Below the pieces are notes generated by a model that saw only the letters and a list, made by a program, of their open reading frames with translations, did not search any database and had not been told where the DNA came from. Position numbers and translations under genes: made by a program. 64,000 nt of DNA from Prorocentrum cordatum (lineage: Eukaryota > Sar > Dinophyceae > Prorocentrales > Prorocentraceae): the NCBI GenBank assembly GCA_963575745.1, contig CAUYUJ010016886.1, forward strand, positions 64,001-128,000, read 5' to 3'. This document shows, piece by piece, positions 54,864-64,000 of the stretch. Within the stretch, counting starts at the first letter, position 1. Each line of letters begins with the position of its first letter.

Positions 54864-55015
54864 ACTATGCACATACACCGATTCTGGCCAGACCCATCCT
54901 GAGCCCAGGATCGGTGCATATGCCCCCCTACCTTGGCCAGGAAGGCATATGCACCGATCCTGGGTCAAGGATGGACGTTGTCAGGATCGGTGCATGTGCA
55001 TATTTCTCTTCGCCC
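54864..55015. repeat. Nested inverted repeats (hairpin cluster) in LINE 2
   Basis: Inner: CCCAGGATCGGTGCATATGC (from 54904) and its complement ending at 54961, perfect 21-bp arms with a loop of about 16 bp. Outer: ATGCACATACACCGATTCTG (54865) facing CAGGATCGGTGCATGTGCAT (about 54991). Confidence 0.85.
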
Positions 55016-55064
55016 GATAAGCACGGGCAATCTGTAGGATGTTCGTTTTCCCACGCCCTCCCTT

Positions 55065-56140
55065 TTGCCAGCCGGCAGCAGGGGCTCCAGAGCCTTCAGG
55101 GAGGACCCTGAACGTGCTCTGCTGGTCAGTGGCATGCACGCGTCTTGGGTGTCTGCGGTTGAGGATAGTATTCGAGATCATCATGGATGTAAGACTGTTT
55201 CCCATGGGCCCAATCGAGCTCATGCCCCCACCTTCACTGCGCAAGAAGTCCGAGTGTCGGACAGATATCGAACGGCCCCGTTACGTGACGCGGTCGCAGG
55301 CTGGTGGACGAAGCTTCACTCGCTGCTCAGCTCTCTCCACAAACATCGTGCTCGAGGCAACGGACTCGTGCAGCAACGGCGATGGGAAAGAGAATGTCGA
55401 CGCCTCCTTAAAGACAGGCCCGAACAGGTTCACGTCCCAGTGTCGTCATGCCTGGTGCCGCCCTGGTCTGACTGGCTCGCTTTCTTATCGTCCATCGACG
55501 TTTGTTCGCTCGTCAAGCTCGACACGTTCGCCCAATATTCGAACGCAGTCATGAGATCGAGTCAGTGGAAAGCCCGGCACGCATCTCTTCGGGACTTTCA
55601 GGATTGGGCCATCTCGCGGAACTCCTTGGGCGCGCTCCACAGAGCCATGGCAGGACCCCGCCCCCAACCTCGAGATGTTCAACGGCTCGTGTATCCTCTA
55701 CCATCCGAAGGATATAGTCGATGTCAAAACTAACCAGTGGCATCGCAAGTGGGCTCCGCCCATCTCCGACCCCGACGGGGCTCTTGGGGACGTCCTCGGA
55801 GTCATCCAGCAGGCGATCAGGGACGACCCTGAACCCCTTCCTGTTAGGAGTGGAGGATGTGAGGAGGCTCTGAAAACCATGAAGTCTCGTGCGGGGACGG
55901 GAGTAGACTGCCACACGCCATGTGATGTGGAGCGACTACCCGACAAAAGAGTCACCGAACTTTGCATGCTCTACAACACGATAGAACACCTCTTAGTCTG
56001 GCCCGCGCAGACCACGCTGATCATCGGACACCTCATCCCGAAACATTGAACGGCGACCGTGTGATCGGGCTCGTGTCGATGCTGTCTCGGGTATGGAGTA
56101 TGTCACGGGAACCTTGGTTGAAATCCGCCGGCCCCCTTGT
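55065..56140 (+). pseudogene. LINE 2 linker and N-terminal RT
   Basis: Frame 55065-55733 is helical linker sequence (SQWKARHASLRDFQDWAISR, LGALHRAMAGP). The next frame, from about 55690, has ALKTMKSRAGTGVDCHTP, LPDKRVTELC and ALLVWPAQT-like WPAQTTLIIGHLIPKH, the RT motif 1/2 region. After a stop and shift it continues NGDRVIGLVSMLSRVWSMS. The match to dinoflagellate LINE RTs is clear up to about 56135. Confidence 0.65.
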
Positions 56141-56159
56141 GGGGCCACCAGGCTGCGAG

Positions 56160-59100
56160 GAGCGGGATTCGCAGTTTCCTGTACCAGTTGTAGCTTGTAG
56201 TTTCCAGTGTTACAGTTCTGCTTATTGCTGGTTGCTATAACTAATTGATTGACCGCGCGAGGGGGGGGAGGCCCAAACCGGCTTTTTAACGTCCCCTGGG
56301 CGCGTTGTCTGAATTGCTGGGGGGGCTCGAAATCGCTACCCCTCACGCAGATCCGCGGGGTCAGGGTCCAAAAACACATGGGATTTGCCACATTTCTGAA
56401 ATTCGGCGCCACCCCTCACGCAGATCCGCGGGGTCAGGGTCCAACATGATGGACCCACGAACCCGGAAAGGGATATAGACATGTGCAGCATGGTCACGTT
56501 TTCATGATACCCAACTGGGCGACACCTCACGAAACATCCCACGAGACACCTCACGAAACATCCCACGAGACACCTCACGAAACATTCCACGAGACACCTC
56601 ACGAAACATTCCAGGAGACACCCCGTAAAACATTCCACGAGACACCCAACGAACAGGCAACCACTTAACCAGACACCCCACGAAACATTCCACGGGGGTG
56701 CGACTGGGTGTGGTCGTGCTGGGGTGTGGTCGTGCTGGGGTGTGGTCGTGCTGGGGTGTGGTCGTGCTGGGGGGTGGTCGTGCTGGGGGGGTGGTCGTGC
56801 TGGGGGGTGGTCGTGCTGGGGCGTGGTCATGCTGGGGCGTGGTCATGCTGGGGCGTGGTCGTGCTGGGGCGTGGTAGTGCTGGGGTGTGGTCGTGCTGTG
56901 GTGAGGTCGTGCTGGGGTGTGGTCGTGCTGGGGTGTGGTCTTGCTGGGGTGGGGTCGTGCTAGGGTGGGGTCGTGCTGGGGTGTGGTCGTGCTGGGGTGT
57001 GGTCGTGCTGGGGTGGGGTCGTGCTGGGGTGGGGTCGTGCTGGCGTGGGGTCGTGCTGGGGTGTGGTCGTGCTGGGGTGTGGTCGTGCTGGGGTGTGGTC
57101 GTGCTAGGGTGGGGTCGTGCATTTCGCTCGAGACATCCTGCCAAAATTCAAGGACATCCTAGAAAAACAAGCGAATTAGTCGAGACATCCTCAGAATTCC
57201 TGCGCGCGGGACGTGGCACGCGCGAGACATCCTCGGAATTCTTGCGCGCGGGGCGCTTTTCCGCGTCGCGGTCGGCTCTGCAAAACCAGCGTTTCGCTCG
57301 AGACATCCTCGGCAAACTCTGCGGAGCAAGCGTTTCGCTCGAGACATCCTCAACGCACGAAAAAGTGGCCCGCACCCTGTGATTTATCGATCGGGATTTC
57401 AAAAACAAGCGTTTCGCTCGAGACATCCTCAAATTTTAATTCGCCGGCCTCCTTCGACCTCGATATTTATCAGGGAAAAAATTCGCCGGCCTCCTTCAAG
57501 TTGGCACCGGGGGACAGGTTTACCAACTAAAAGAGAACCCTGGGCCCACGCCCTTTCCGGGAACATGATGGACCCACGAACCCGGAAAGGGATATAGACA
57601 TGCGCAGCATGGTCACGTTTTCACGATACCCAACGGGGCAACATCTCACAAAACATCCCACGAGACACCTCACGAAACATCCCACGAGACACCTCACGAA
57701 ACATTCCGCGAGACACCTCACGAAACATTCCAGGAGACACCCCGCGAAACATTCCACGAGACACCCCACGAAACATTCCACGAGACACCCCACGAAACAT
57801 TCCACGAGACACCCCACGAAACATTCCACGAGACACCCCACGAAACATTCCACGGGGGTGCGACTGGGTGTGGTCGTGCTGGGGTGTGGTCGTGCTGGGG
57901 TGTGGTCGTGCTGGGGTGTGGTCGTGCTGGGGGGGTGGTCGTGCTGGGGGGTGGTCGTGCTGGGGCGTGATCGTGCTGGGGCATGGTCGTGCTGGGGCGT
58001 GGTCGTGCTGGGGTGTGGTCGTGCTGTGGTGAGGTCGTGCTGGGGTGTGGTCGTGCTGGGGTGGGGTCCTGCTGGGGTGTGGTCGTGCTGGGGTGTGGTC
58101 GTGCTGGGGTGGGGTCGTGCTTGGGTGGGGTCGTGCTGGGGTGTGGTCGTTCTGGGGTGTGATCGTGCTGGGGTGTGGTCGTGCTCGGGTGGGGTCGTGC
58201 TGGGGTGGGGTCGTGCTGGGGTGTGGTCGTGCTGGGGTGTGGTCGTGCTGGGGTGTGGTCGTGCTGGGGGGTGGTCGTGCTGGGGGGTGGTCGTGCTGGG
58301 GGGGTGGTCGTGCTGGGAGGTGGTCGTGCTGGGGAGTGGTCGTGCTGGGGCGTGGTCGTGCTGGGGCGTGATCGTGCTGGGGTGTGGTCGTGCTGTGGTG
58401 AGGTCGTGCTGGGGTGTGGTCGTGCTGGGGTGTGGTCTTGCTGGGGTGGGGCCGTGCTGGGGTGGGGTCGTGCTGGGGTGGGGTCCTGCTGGGGTGTGGT
58501 CGTGCTGGGGTGTGGTCGTGCTGGGGTGGGGTCGTGCTGGGGTGGGGTCGTGCTGGGGTGTGGTCGTTCTGGGGTGTGATCGTGCTGGGGTGTGGTCGTG
58601 CTAGGGTGGGGTCGTGCTGGGGTGGGGTCGTGCTGGGGTGTGGTCGTGCTGGGGAGTGGTCGTGCTGGGGTGTGGTCGTGCTGGGGGGTGGTCGTGCTGG
58701 GGGGTGGTCGTGCTGGGGGGGTGGTCGTGCTGGGAGGTGGTCCTCAGAATTCAGGTCCCCAGGAGAGGACAATCTATAACACAAAACAAGCGTTTCGCTC
58801 GAGACATCCTCACCATTTTCTGAAAAACAAGCGTTTCGCTCGAGACATCCTCAAATTTTAATTCGCGGGCGCTCAAAAACAAGCGTTTCGCTCGAGACAT
58901 CCTCAAATTTTAATTCGCGGGCTCGTGATTTATCACGGAAAAATTCGCCGGCCTCCTTCGACCTCGTTATTTATCAGGGAAAAAATTCGCCGGCCTCCTT
59001 CAAGCAGGCACCGGGGGACTTGTTTACAAACTAAAAGAGAACCCTGGGCCTCTGCCCTTTCCGGGAACATGGGATTTGCTACATTTCTGAAATTCGGTGC

Positions 59101-59830
59101 CACCCCTCACGCAGATCCGCGGGGTCAGGGTCCAAAAACACATGGGATTTGCCACATTTCTGAAATTCGGTGCCACCCCTCACGCAGATCCGCGGGGTCA
59201 GGGTCCAAAAACACAAGGGATTTGCCACATTTCTGAAATTCGGTGCCACCCCTCACGCAGATCCGCGGGGTCAGGGTCCAAAAACACATGGGATTTGCCA
59301 CATTTCTGAAATTCGGTGCCACCCCTCACGCAGATCCGCGGGGTCAGGGTCCAAAAACACAGGGGATTTGCCACATTTCTGAAATTCGGTGCCACCCCTC
59401 ACGCAGATCCGCGGGGTCAGGGTCCAAAAACACAGGGGATTTGCCACATTTCTGAAATTCGGTGCCACCCCTCACGCAGATCCGCGGGGTCAGGGTCCAA
59501 AAACACATGGGATTTGCCACATTTCTGAAATTCGGTGCCACCCCTCACGCAGATCCGCGGGGTCAGGGTCCAAAAACACATGGGATTTGCCACATTTCTG
59601 AAATTCGGTGCCACCCCTCACGCAGATCCGCGGGGTCAGGGTCCAAAAACACAGGGGATTTGCCACATTTCTGAAATTCGGTGCCACCCTTCACGCACAT
59701 CCATCGCAAGGCGTGGTAACCCAAACTGCGAGAACTCCCTCGGCCCTTTAATCGCAAGGTGTGGTAACCAAGCCCGTAAACCATACACGTCTTACCAATC
59801 GCCAGGTGTGGTAACCCCTCTTGTGATCAG
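56160..59830. repeat. 3.7-kb satellite block splitting the LINE 2 reverse transcriptase
   Basis: Made of: one to two 73-bp units (56330-56445); 23-bp units CGAGACACCTCACGAAACAT (56520-56695 and 57655-57855); 16-bp units TGGTCGTGCTGGGGTG (56705-57125 and 57870-58745); a GCGTTTCGCTCGAGACATCC motif (57120-57435 and 58785-58910); nine 73-bp units (59075-59695); and GCAAGGTGTGGTAACC units (59705-59815). The first four types form a composite block present twice (from about 56440 and 57565). Confidence 0.9.
59075..59695. repeat. 73-bp tandem repeat, eight to nine copies
   Basis: GGGATTTGCCACATTTCTGA, ATTCGGTGCCACCCCTCACG and CAGATCCGCGGGGTCAGGG recur every 73 bp with almost no divergence, so the array is young. 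73 is not a multiple of three, so each unit shows the same overlapping short frames; none is a gene. Confidence 0.97.
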
Positions 59831-59959
59831 TTGGTTTTGCTGATTGCGAATCGGCTTCGCATGAAGTTTCGATACTGCTTCACGACAGCGCCAAGGCCTC
59901 ATGACTTAGCTCTTCCATGGCCCATTCTCCGAGAGTGGGGGCCGGCGGCAGGGGGCGAA

Positions 59960-60700
59960 GCCCTTACGGATCTTGGTCTAGGTCGACTGAACCCCTCTGG
60001 GATGCCTCTATCACTGGGAACTAGTCCCTCAGGGAGGCGTTTACTCGACGAAGAAAAAGCGGGAGTCTTGGGAATCACGTGTGGTCATGCCGTCGCTGAC
60101 ATTGATGGGTATGGCTCAAGCTAGCCCGAGCTGCACTTCGACTCGGGTTCCCACCTACGCTTCTTTATCTGGACCTACTACAATGTTCATATCCTCGCTC
60201 CCTGCAGCAGATTGGAGCTGTTTCGAAGGCCTTTGAGCCAACATGCAGTATCGTCCAAGGCTTGAGATCAGGCACACGTTTCGCGAGAGCAAAGACGATG
60301 TGAGATGCGGCCATCGGCTGTGGATCGACGATTTGTCACAAGCTACCAAGCGATCGGCACCACAGGTCAAACGGGATATGATCATTGCTTGGTCAACACG
60401 GCGCGACAACTACAGTCTCAGGGCTTGAAGGCTGCATCGAAGTCAGTCAGTTGTCATGTGTACCAAGATTGGACTGGCCAGGGACATCGTTCGTGCGCTG
60501 AGACTCCGTGGTGTGACTATATGACGGCGGCCAAGCACACGAGCCACCTTGGCGTCGACTTCGGCGCTGGCGCGCGACACTCTCGGGAGCAGAAGACCAA
60601 GAGGAACGCCAAGCACCTCGCTCGCCACCGCAAGGTGGTCAAGTACGTCAGGACGGTCCGGCGGACCCAGCTCACATCGAGACCGGAGCGCCCCACGACA
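59960..60700 (+). pseudogene. LINE 2 reverse transcriptase, C-terminal part
   Basis: About 60020-60110 reads LLDEEKAGVLGITCGHAVAD then IDGY, matching RT motif A. At 60243-60420 MQYRPRLEIRHTFRESKDD leads to HRLWIDDLSQ, the motif C region with the DD pair. Then AASKSVSC and HLGVDFGAGARHSREQKTKR with RNAKHLARHRKVVK, the conserved strand after the RT palm in these elements. Several stops and frame changes. Confidence 0.6.
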
Positions 60701-60779
60701 GAGGTGGCGATGCGAGTGAGGCCTCCCTCCGCCGTTACTAGTTGTGCCGCTGCAGCGTCGACAGCAAGGCCTACTCGCT

Positions 60780-61251
60780 GAGCGACGCTCTGGTTCCACA
60801 GGCTTGCAGTCAAGGGGATGTGCACTCGTGTTTCTGGCACCGTGGTCTGGTCCCAAAGGATTGGACCGAGACGCCACCCCCACAATACACGGATGATTGG
60901 CACTGTGACGGTCTGAATGGGGGCGTTACGCGACGTTGCCTACCTCAAGGCTGTTGCGATCATCCTACACTGGTTTTTTGCGACGCCACCGGGGGTCCTG
61001 ATACCATGGACCCCCGCCTGCGCCAAGTGGCTCTCCGCATCGCGATCACCAGCCACTTCAATTCCATGATTGCTCAAACTCAGGAAGTCTGGCAGGAGCC
61101 AGGCAACTGGTCGCCCGCGGCGAGATCAAAGCGCTGTGGCTTTGCTTGATGTGCCCACGGATATACGCATTACGCGACGTAGTGTGAGAACGTGTATCTG
61201 GGTGGGCTCAACCAACTTTATCGTCAACCGACAGGCACTGATGCGTATAGA

Positions 61252-61292
<41 letters not shown>

Positions 61293-61755
61293 ATGCATAA
61301 TAATCACATTTCCTCTCCAGTCACATCAGGAGCCCGAAGCGATGATCGGTGACCCCTCAAAGGCCCGGGTGATTGTTGGCAACGCAGCGGTTGACGAATT
61401 GGTCGGACTCGCAACTCTTCAAGTACGGCTACCAGAGCATGTGAGATTTCGTATACTCCAGCTGGAACGGGACACTTTCCTGGTTCGACATCGGCTTCCA
61501 CGAGCAGTTTTGGACATCATCCGCGCGAGTGCGGGCACGACGGGTGAGTTGAAAGGGGAGCGTTCCTCTCGCACCCCTGTTCCCCGTCCCGCCCCTTCCA
61601 GCGTCCTGACTTTTTCGACCTCCCACGCTTTGGAGGAGTGCGGTCGTCGTTGTTCCACGTGCTTCGGAAACGCCTCGCTGGCCGCTGCTAGCCTCTGGAA
61701 GGCCAATCCGCGTTTCATCCTTGTGAATTTTAAGCGGTTCGTGTCATATCCTCGG
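60780..61755 (+). pseudogene. LINE 2 RNase H and C-terminal tail
   Basis: Frame 60742-61149: SCFWHRGLVPKDWTETPPP precedes VFCDATGGPDTMDPRLR, the first RNase H strand with its Asp. An AT microsatellite interrupts it. Frame 61310-61755: GNAAVDELVGLATLQVRLPE, the last RNase H helix (N-x2-xD) and following segment, and CGRRCSTCFGNASLAAASLW, a Cys-containing tail typical of these elements. Confidence 0.55.
61255..61292. repeat. (AT)n microsatellite
   Basis: About 16 AT units interrupting the LINE 2 RNase H region. Confidence 0.95.
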
Positions 61756-62049
61756 GTCTAACGACAATATCCACATAAGGGGAGGCATGGTCCATAATAG
61801 CCATAATCTGACTTTATGTGAAACTGGGCCTGTGGTTTTGCTAGATTTGCGGCATTTATGCCAGCAGGAGACATTGTAACCTGCACAAGTGAAAGCCGCA
61901 CCGACGGGAGCTGAATATTTAAAACGTATCCACTGGAGACTCCAACCGAAATCTTTGAGCAATGCCGAGATAGCAGCCCGCCAGAAGCCAGCTCAGGAGT
62001 CCCCGTCCCAAGTGTCAGGCTCATTTTCCCCATTTCACTTAGTGACCGA

Positions 62050-62500
62050 CCTTGCTCTTGCCCTTGCTCCTCCTCCTCTTCCTCCTCCTCCTCCTCGTCC
62101 TTTTCCTCCTTATCCTCCTTCTGTGCCTTCTCGTCATACTCGTTGCATTTCTCATATTTTTCCTCTTCCGCCTCCTCCTCCGCCTCCTCCACTTCCCCCC
62201 TCTCCTCCTCATGTTGTTCCTCCTCCTCGGCCTTCGCCTTGCCCTCCTCCGCCTCCTCCTTCTCCCCCTCCTCCTCTTCCTTCTCCTCCTTATCCTTCTC
62301 CTGTTCCTTTTCGCCCTACTCGTTGCGTTTCTCATCCCCTTCCTCTTCCGCCTTCTCCTCCTCTGCCTCCTCCACTTCCCCCCTCTCCTCCATGTTGTTC
62401 CTCCTCCTCGGCCTTCGCATTGGCCTCCCCCACCTCCTCCTCTTTCTCCCCCTCCTCATCGCCGCCCCGCTCGTTCTCCTCCTGCACCTCTCCTTCCTTC
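62050..62500. repeat. TCC/TTC-rich array with block duplication
   Basis: CACTTCCCCCCTCTCCTCC and ATGTTGTTCCTCCTCCTCGG occur at about 62178-62232 and again at about 62370-62412. Read on the minus strand it encodes Glu/Lys-rich helix and may be the tail of the gene at 61760-64000. Confidence 0.85.
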
Positions 62501-64000
62501 TGGCAGAGGCGCGCGCGCAGATTTTCCTCGGCGCCCTCGCCGCCGCGCCTGGCAGGGGCGCGTTCTCCGACGGCAAAATCCTGCGCCCGTCGGGGGCAGC
62601 CCCGCGGGCCAGGCCGTCGGGGCAACCCCGCGAGCCGCCGGCGCGCGGGACCAAGCCGTTGGGGCGACCCCGCGGGCTCCGAGCGGGGCGCCGCCGCGCT
62701 CAGGCCGGGGGCAGCGCTGAGCCCAGCCCTGCCGCGAGCTGCTCCGCCTCTGCCCTGGCGCTGTCCGCTCTGACGTCGAACTCCAGGATCGCCTCCCGCA
62801 AGGGTGCCGGCGGCCCTCGCTCCAGGAACTCCCGCGGCGGCGGCCGTGGGATCAGCGCGCGCCGCCCGCGCGTGGCACGGGGCAATATGGCGCAGAAGTG
62901 CAGCCGCCCCTGCTCGTCCGACATGCCCGCGCGACCAGCGCCCTCGCCTCTCGCGCAGTCGACGGCGACGCCCTCGCGCGGCGTCTGGCCCCGCGACAGC
63001 GCGGAGGCGAGGCGCGACGCGCGCGTCGCGGTGCACCCCGAGCGGCGCGCGGCGCGCGGCTCCGAGCTCTGCCGCGCGAGCTCCTGCTCGCGGGGCCCGA
63101 ACGCGAGCCAGCTCCTCGCCCGCGCCTCGGCCTCGCCGTCGTCGTCGGCGCCCCGCAGCAGCACCTCGACGACCTCCTGGTAGATCGGAGACTCCTTGAA
63201 GCCATGCGCCTGCTGCCAGATTCCCTGCGGTGGACGGCGGATGAAGATAAGCTGGCCCGGCGAGCGCCCCTCGCGCCGCTGCTCGTCCTCGGGGCGAAAC
63301 GCCAAGGGTGCGATGCGACGGTGGCCCGTCGCTCCTGCGCAAGCCCCAACTTCTGCTTCGACTCTTCCTGCGCTGCCGTGAATCGCACCCCCGTGCCGAC
63401 GTGGGCCGGTCAGACGTCGTGGATGTCCCCCGTCTCGTGCATGTTCGGGGTGTTCAGGAGGCGCCGGCCCGCGTCGGGATCGCCCTGAACCGTTTTGCGT
63501 TCGCCCCCGGCTTGCAAGAAAACGAAGGGCACGCCCGGGCGCCGCGCGCCGCGACGAGCGCGCGTGTTGATCCACCTCGCCAGCGTCTCCCAGTGGATGC
63601 CCGTGCCGTAGCCGAGCCGAAAGTTCTCGCGCTGGTGCCGAAGGTCCAAGACGCCGCGGTTGTCCGAGGCCAACGTCGTTTCCCAGGCGTGCCGGATCTC
63701 TGGCGGGAAGGGCTTGCCCTCGCGCGTGCAGCCCATGAGCGTGATCAGAGGGTCCCCGGGCTTAAGCGCTTCGTGCATTTCAGCTCAAAGACGCAGGGGA
63801 TCTGAGAGAAGACATCGATGGCGTGCTGAATATCCACCGTCGGCGGCTCCTCGTACTTGTAGGACCCGTCGTCCACGAGCTCGCTCACGCCCGTCAAGAG
63901 GCCGATGCTGCCCGTGGGCTGCAGCTGCAGGGAATTCGCCGAAGTGCAACACGATGGGGACGCGCCCGAAGTGGTGGTGCGGCCGCTTGTACGTGTACTC
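62300..64000 (-). pseudogene. Fragmented gene with acidic tail, running off the window edge
   Basis: From the window end, minus-strand pieces in changing frames look like one protein: YKRPHHHFGRVPIVLHFGEF, then ELVDDGSYKYEEPPTVDIQH and FSQIPCVFELK, then (63778-63410) HEALKPGDPLITLMGCTREG with RLGYGTGIHWETLARWIN, then (about 63320-62700) GQLIFIRRPPQGIWQQAHGF and GRLHFCAILPRA. A Glu-rich tail (ENLRARLCQKEGEVQEE, KEEEVGEANAKAEEEE) follows. Breaks near 63935, 63785 and 63410 are single-base shifts or unrecognised introns. I do not recognise the family. The 5' end lies outside the window. Confidence 0.4.

Larger units (their letters stand above)
52289..61761 (+). mobile_element. Decayed second LINE, interrupted by satellite DNA
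   Basis: Plus-strand pieces in the order of a dinoflagellate EN-RT-RNase H LINE: ORF1-like coiled coil (52639-53387), endonuclease (53520-54250), linker and start of RT (55065-56140), rest of RT (about 59985-60700), RNase H and C-terminal tail (60780-61755). At least six frame changes. Three interruptions: a hairpin cluster at 54864-55015, about 3.8 kb of satellite at 56160-59830 and an AT microsatellite at 61255-61290. No intact ends, spliced leader or target duplication found. Confidence 0.7.

Noticed and set aside
59075-59695. Series of 65-70-residue frames on both strands
   Set aside because: They are identical frames created by a 73-bp tandem repeat whose length is not a multiple of three.

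Overview
This is a stretch of dinoflagellate nuclear genome. The most direct evidence is two copies of the 22-nt dinoflagellate spliced leader (DinoSL; starts TCCGTAGCC, ends TTGGCTCAAG), at 36582-36603 and 47759-47780, both on the minus strand. The rest fits: GC-rich exons, GT-AG and apparently GC-AG introns, EN-RT-RNase H retroelements, and a very large load of microsatellites, minisatellites and foldback repeats. I cannot name the species; nothing suggests a prokaryote.

Layout. 0.1-9.4 kb: a minus-strand gene of unknown function with five proposed exons; four exons and three introns are supported by splice sites and matching phase. Its 4.6-kb intron holds an inverted minisatellite, a composite dispersed repeat and an 805-bp tandem duplication. 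9.5-26.5 kb: mostly repeats (CA, CAGCCT, TCC, GGA, CAT and TTG arrays, two foldback elements and a 78-bp minisatellite that stays largely open as protein), with a few weak candidate exons. There is an assembly gap at 10069-10168.

26.5-39.2 kb: a block of about 0.9 kb at each end encloses a higher-order satellite (period about 1.9 kb). A 6034-bp non-LTR retrotransposon (30570-36603, minus) sits inside one satellite unit. It begins exactly at the spliced leader, ends in an oligo(A) tract, and has a 15-bp target-site duplication. 39.2-44.3 kb: more tandem duplications and minisatellites.

44371-47780: a second insertion of the same kind. It is an intronless retrocopy of an mRNA for a secreted protein with nine RCC1-like repeats and a von Willebrand D-like region. 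It too has the spliced leader at the 5' end, oligo(A) at the 3' end and a 19-bp target-site duplication. The window therefore holds two retrocopies of trans-spliced mRNAs, one of them a LINE that encodes the sort of enzymes able to make such copies.

47.8-52.2 kb: degenerate GC-rich repeats, a 200-bp A-rich tract, a second gap (49303-49402), and a minus-strand gene for a Cys-rich tandem-domain protein whose first two introns are filled with or carry foldback repeats. 52.3-61.8 kb: a decayed second LINE (plus strand) broken by frameshifts, a nested hairpin and about 3.8 kb of satellite DNA. 61.8-64.0 kb: a fragmented minus-strand gene with an acidic tail, running off the window.
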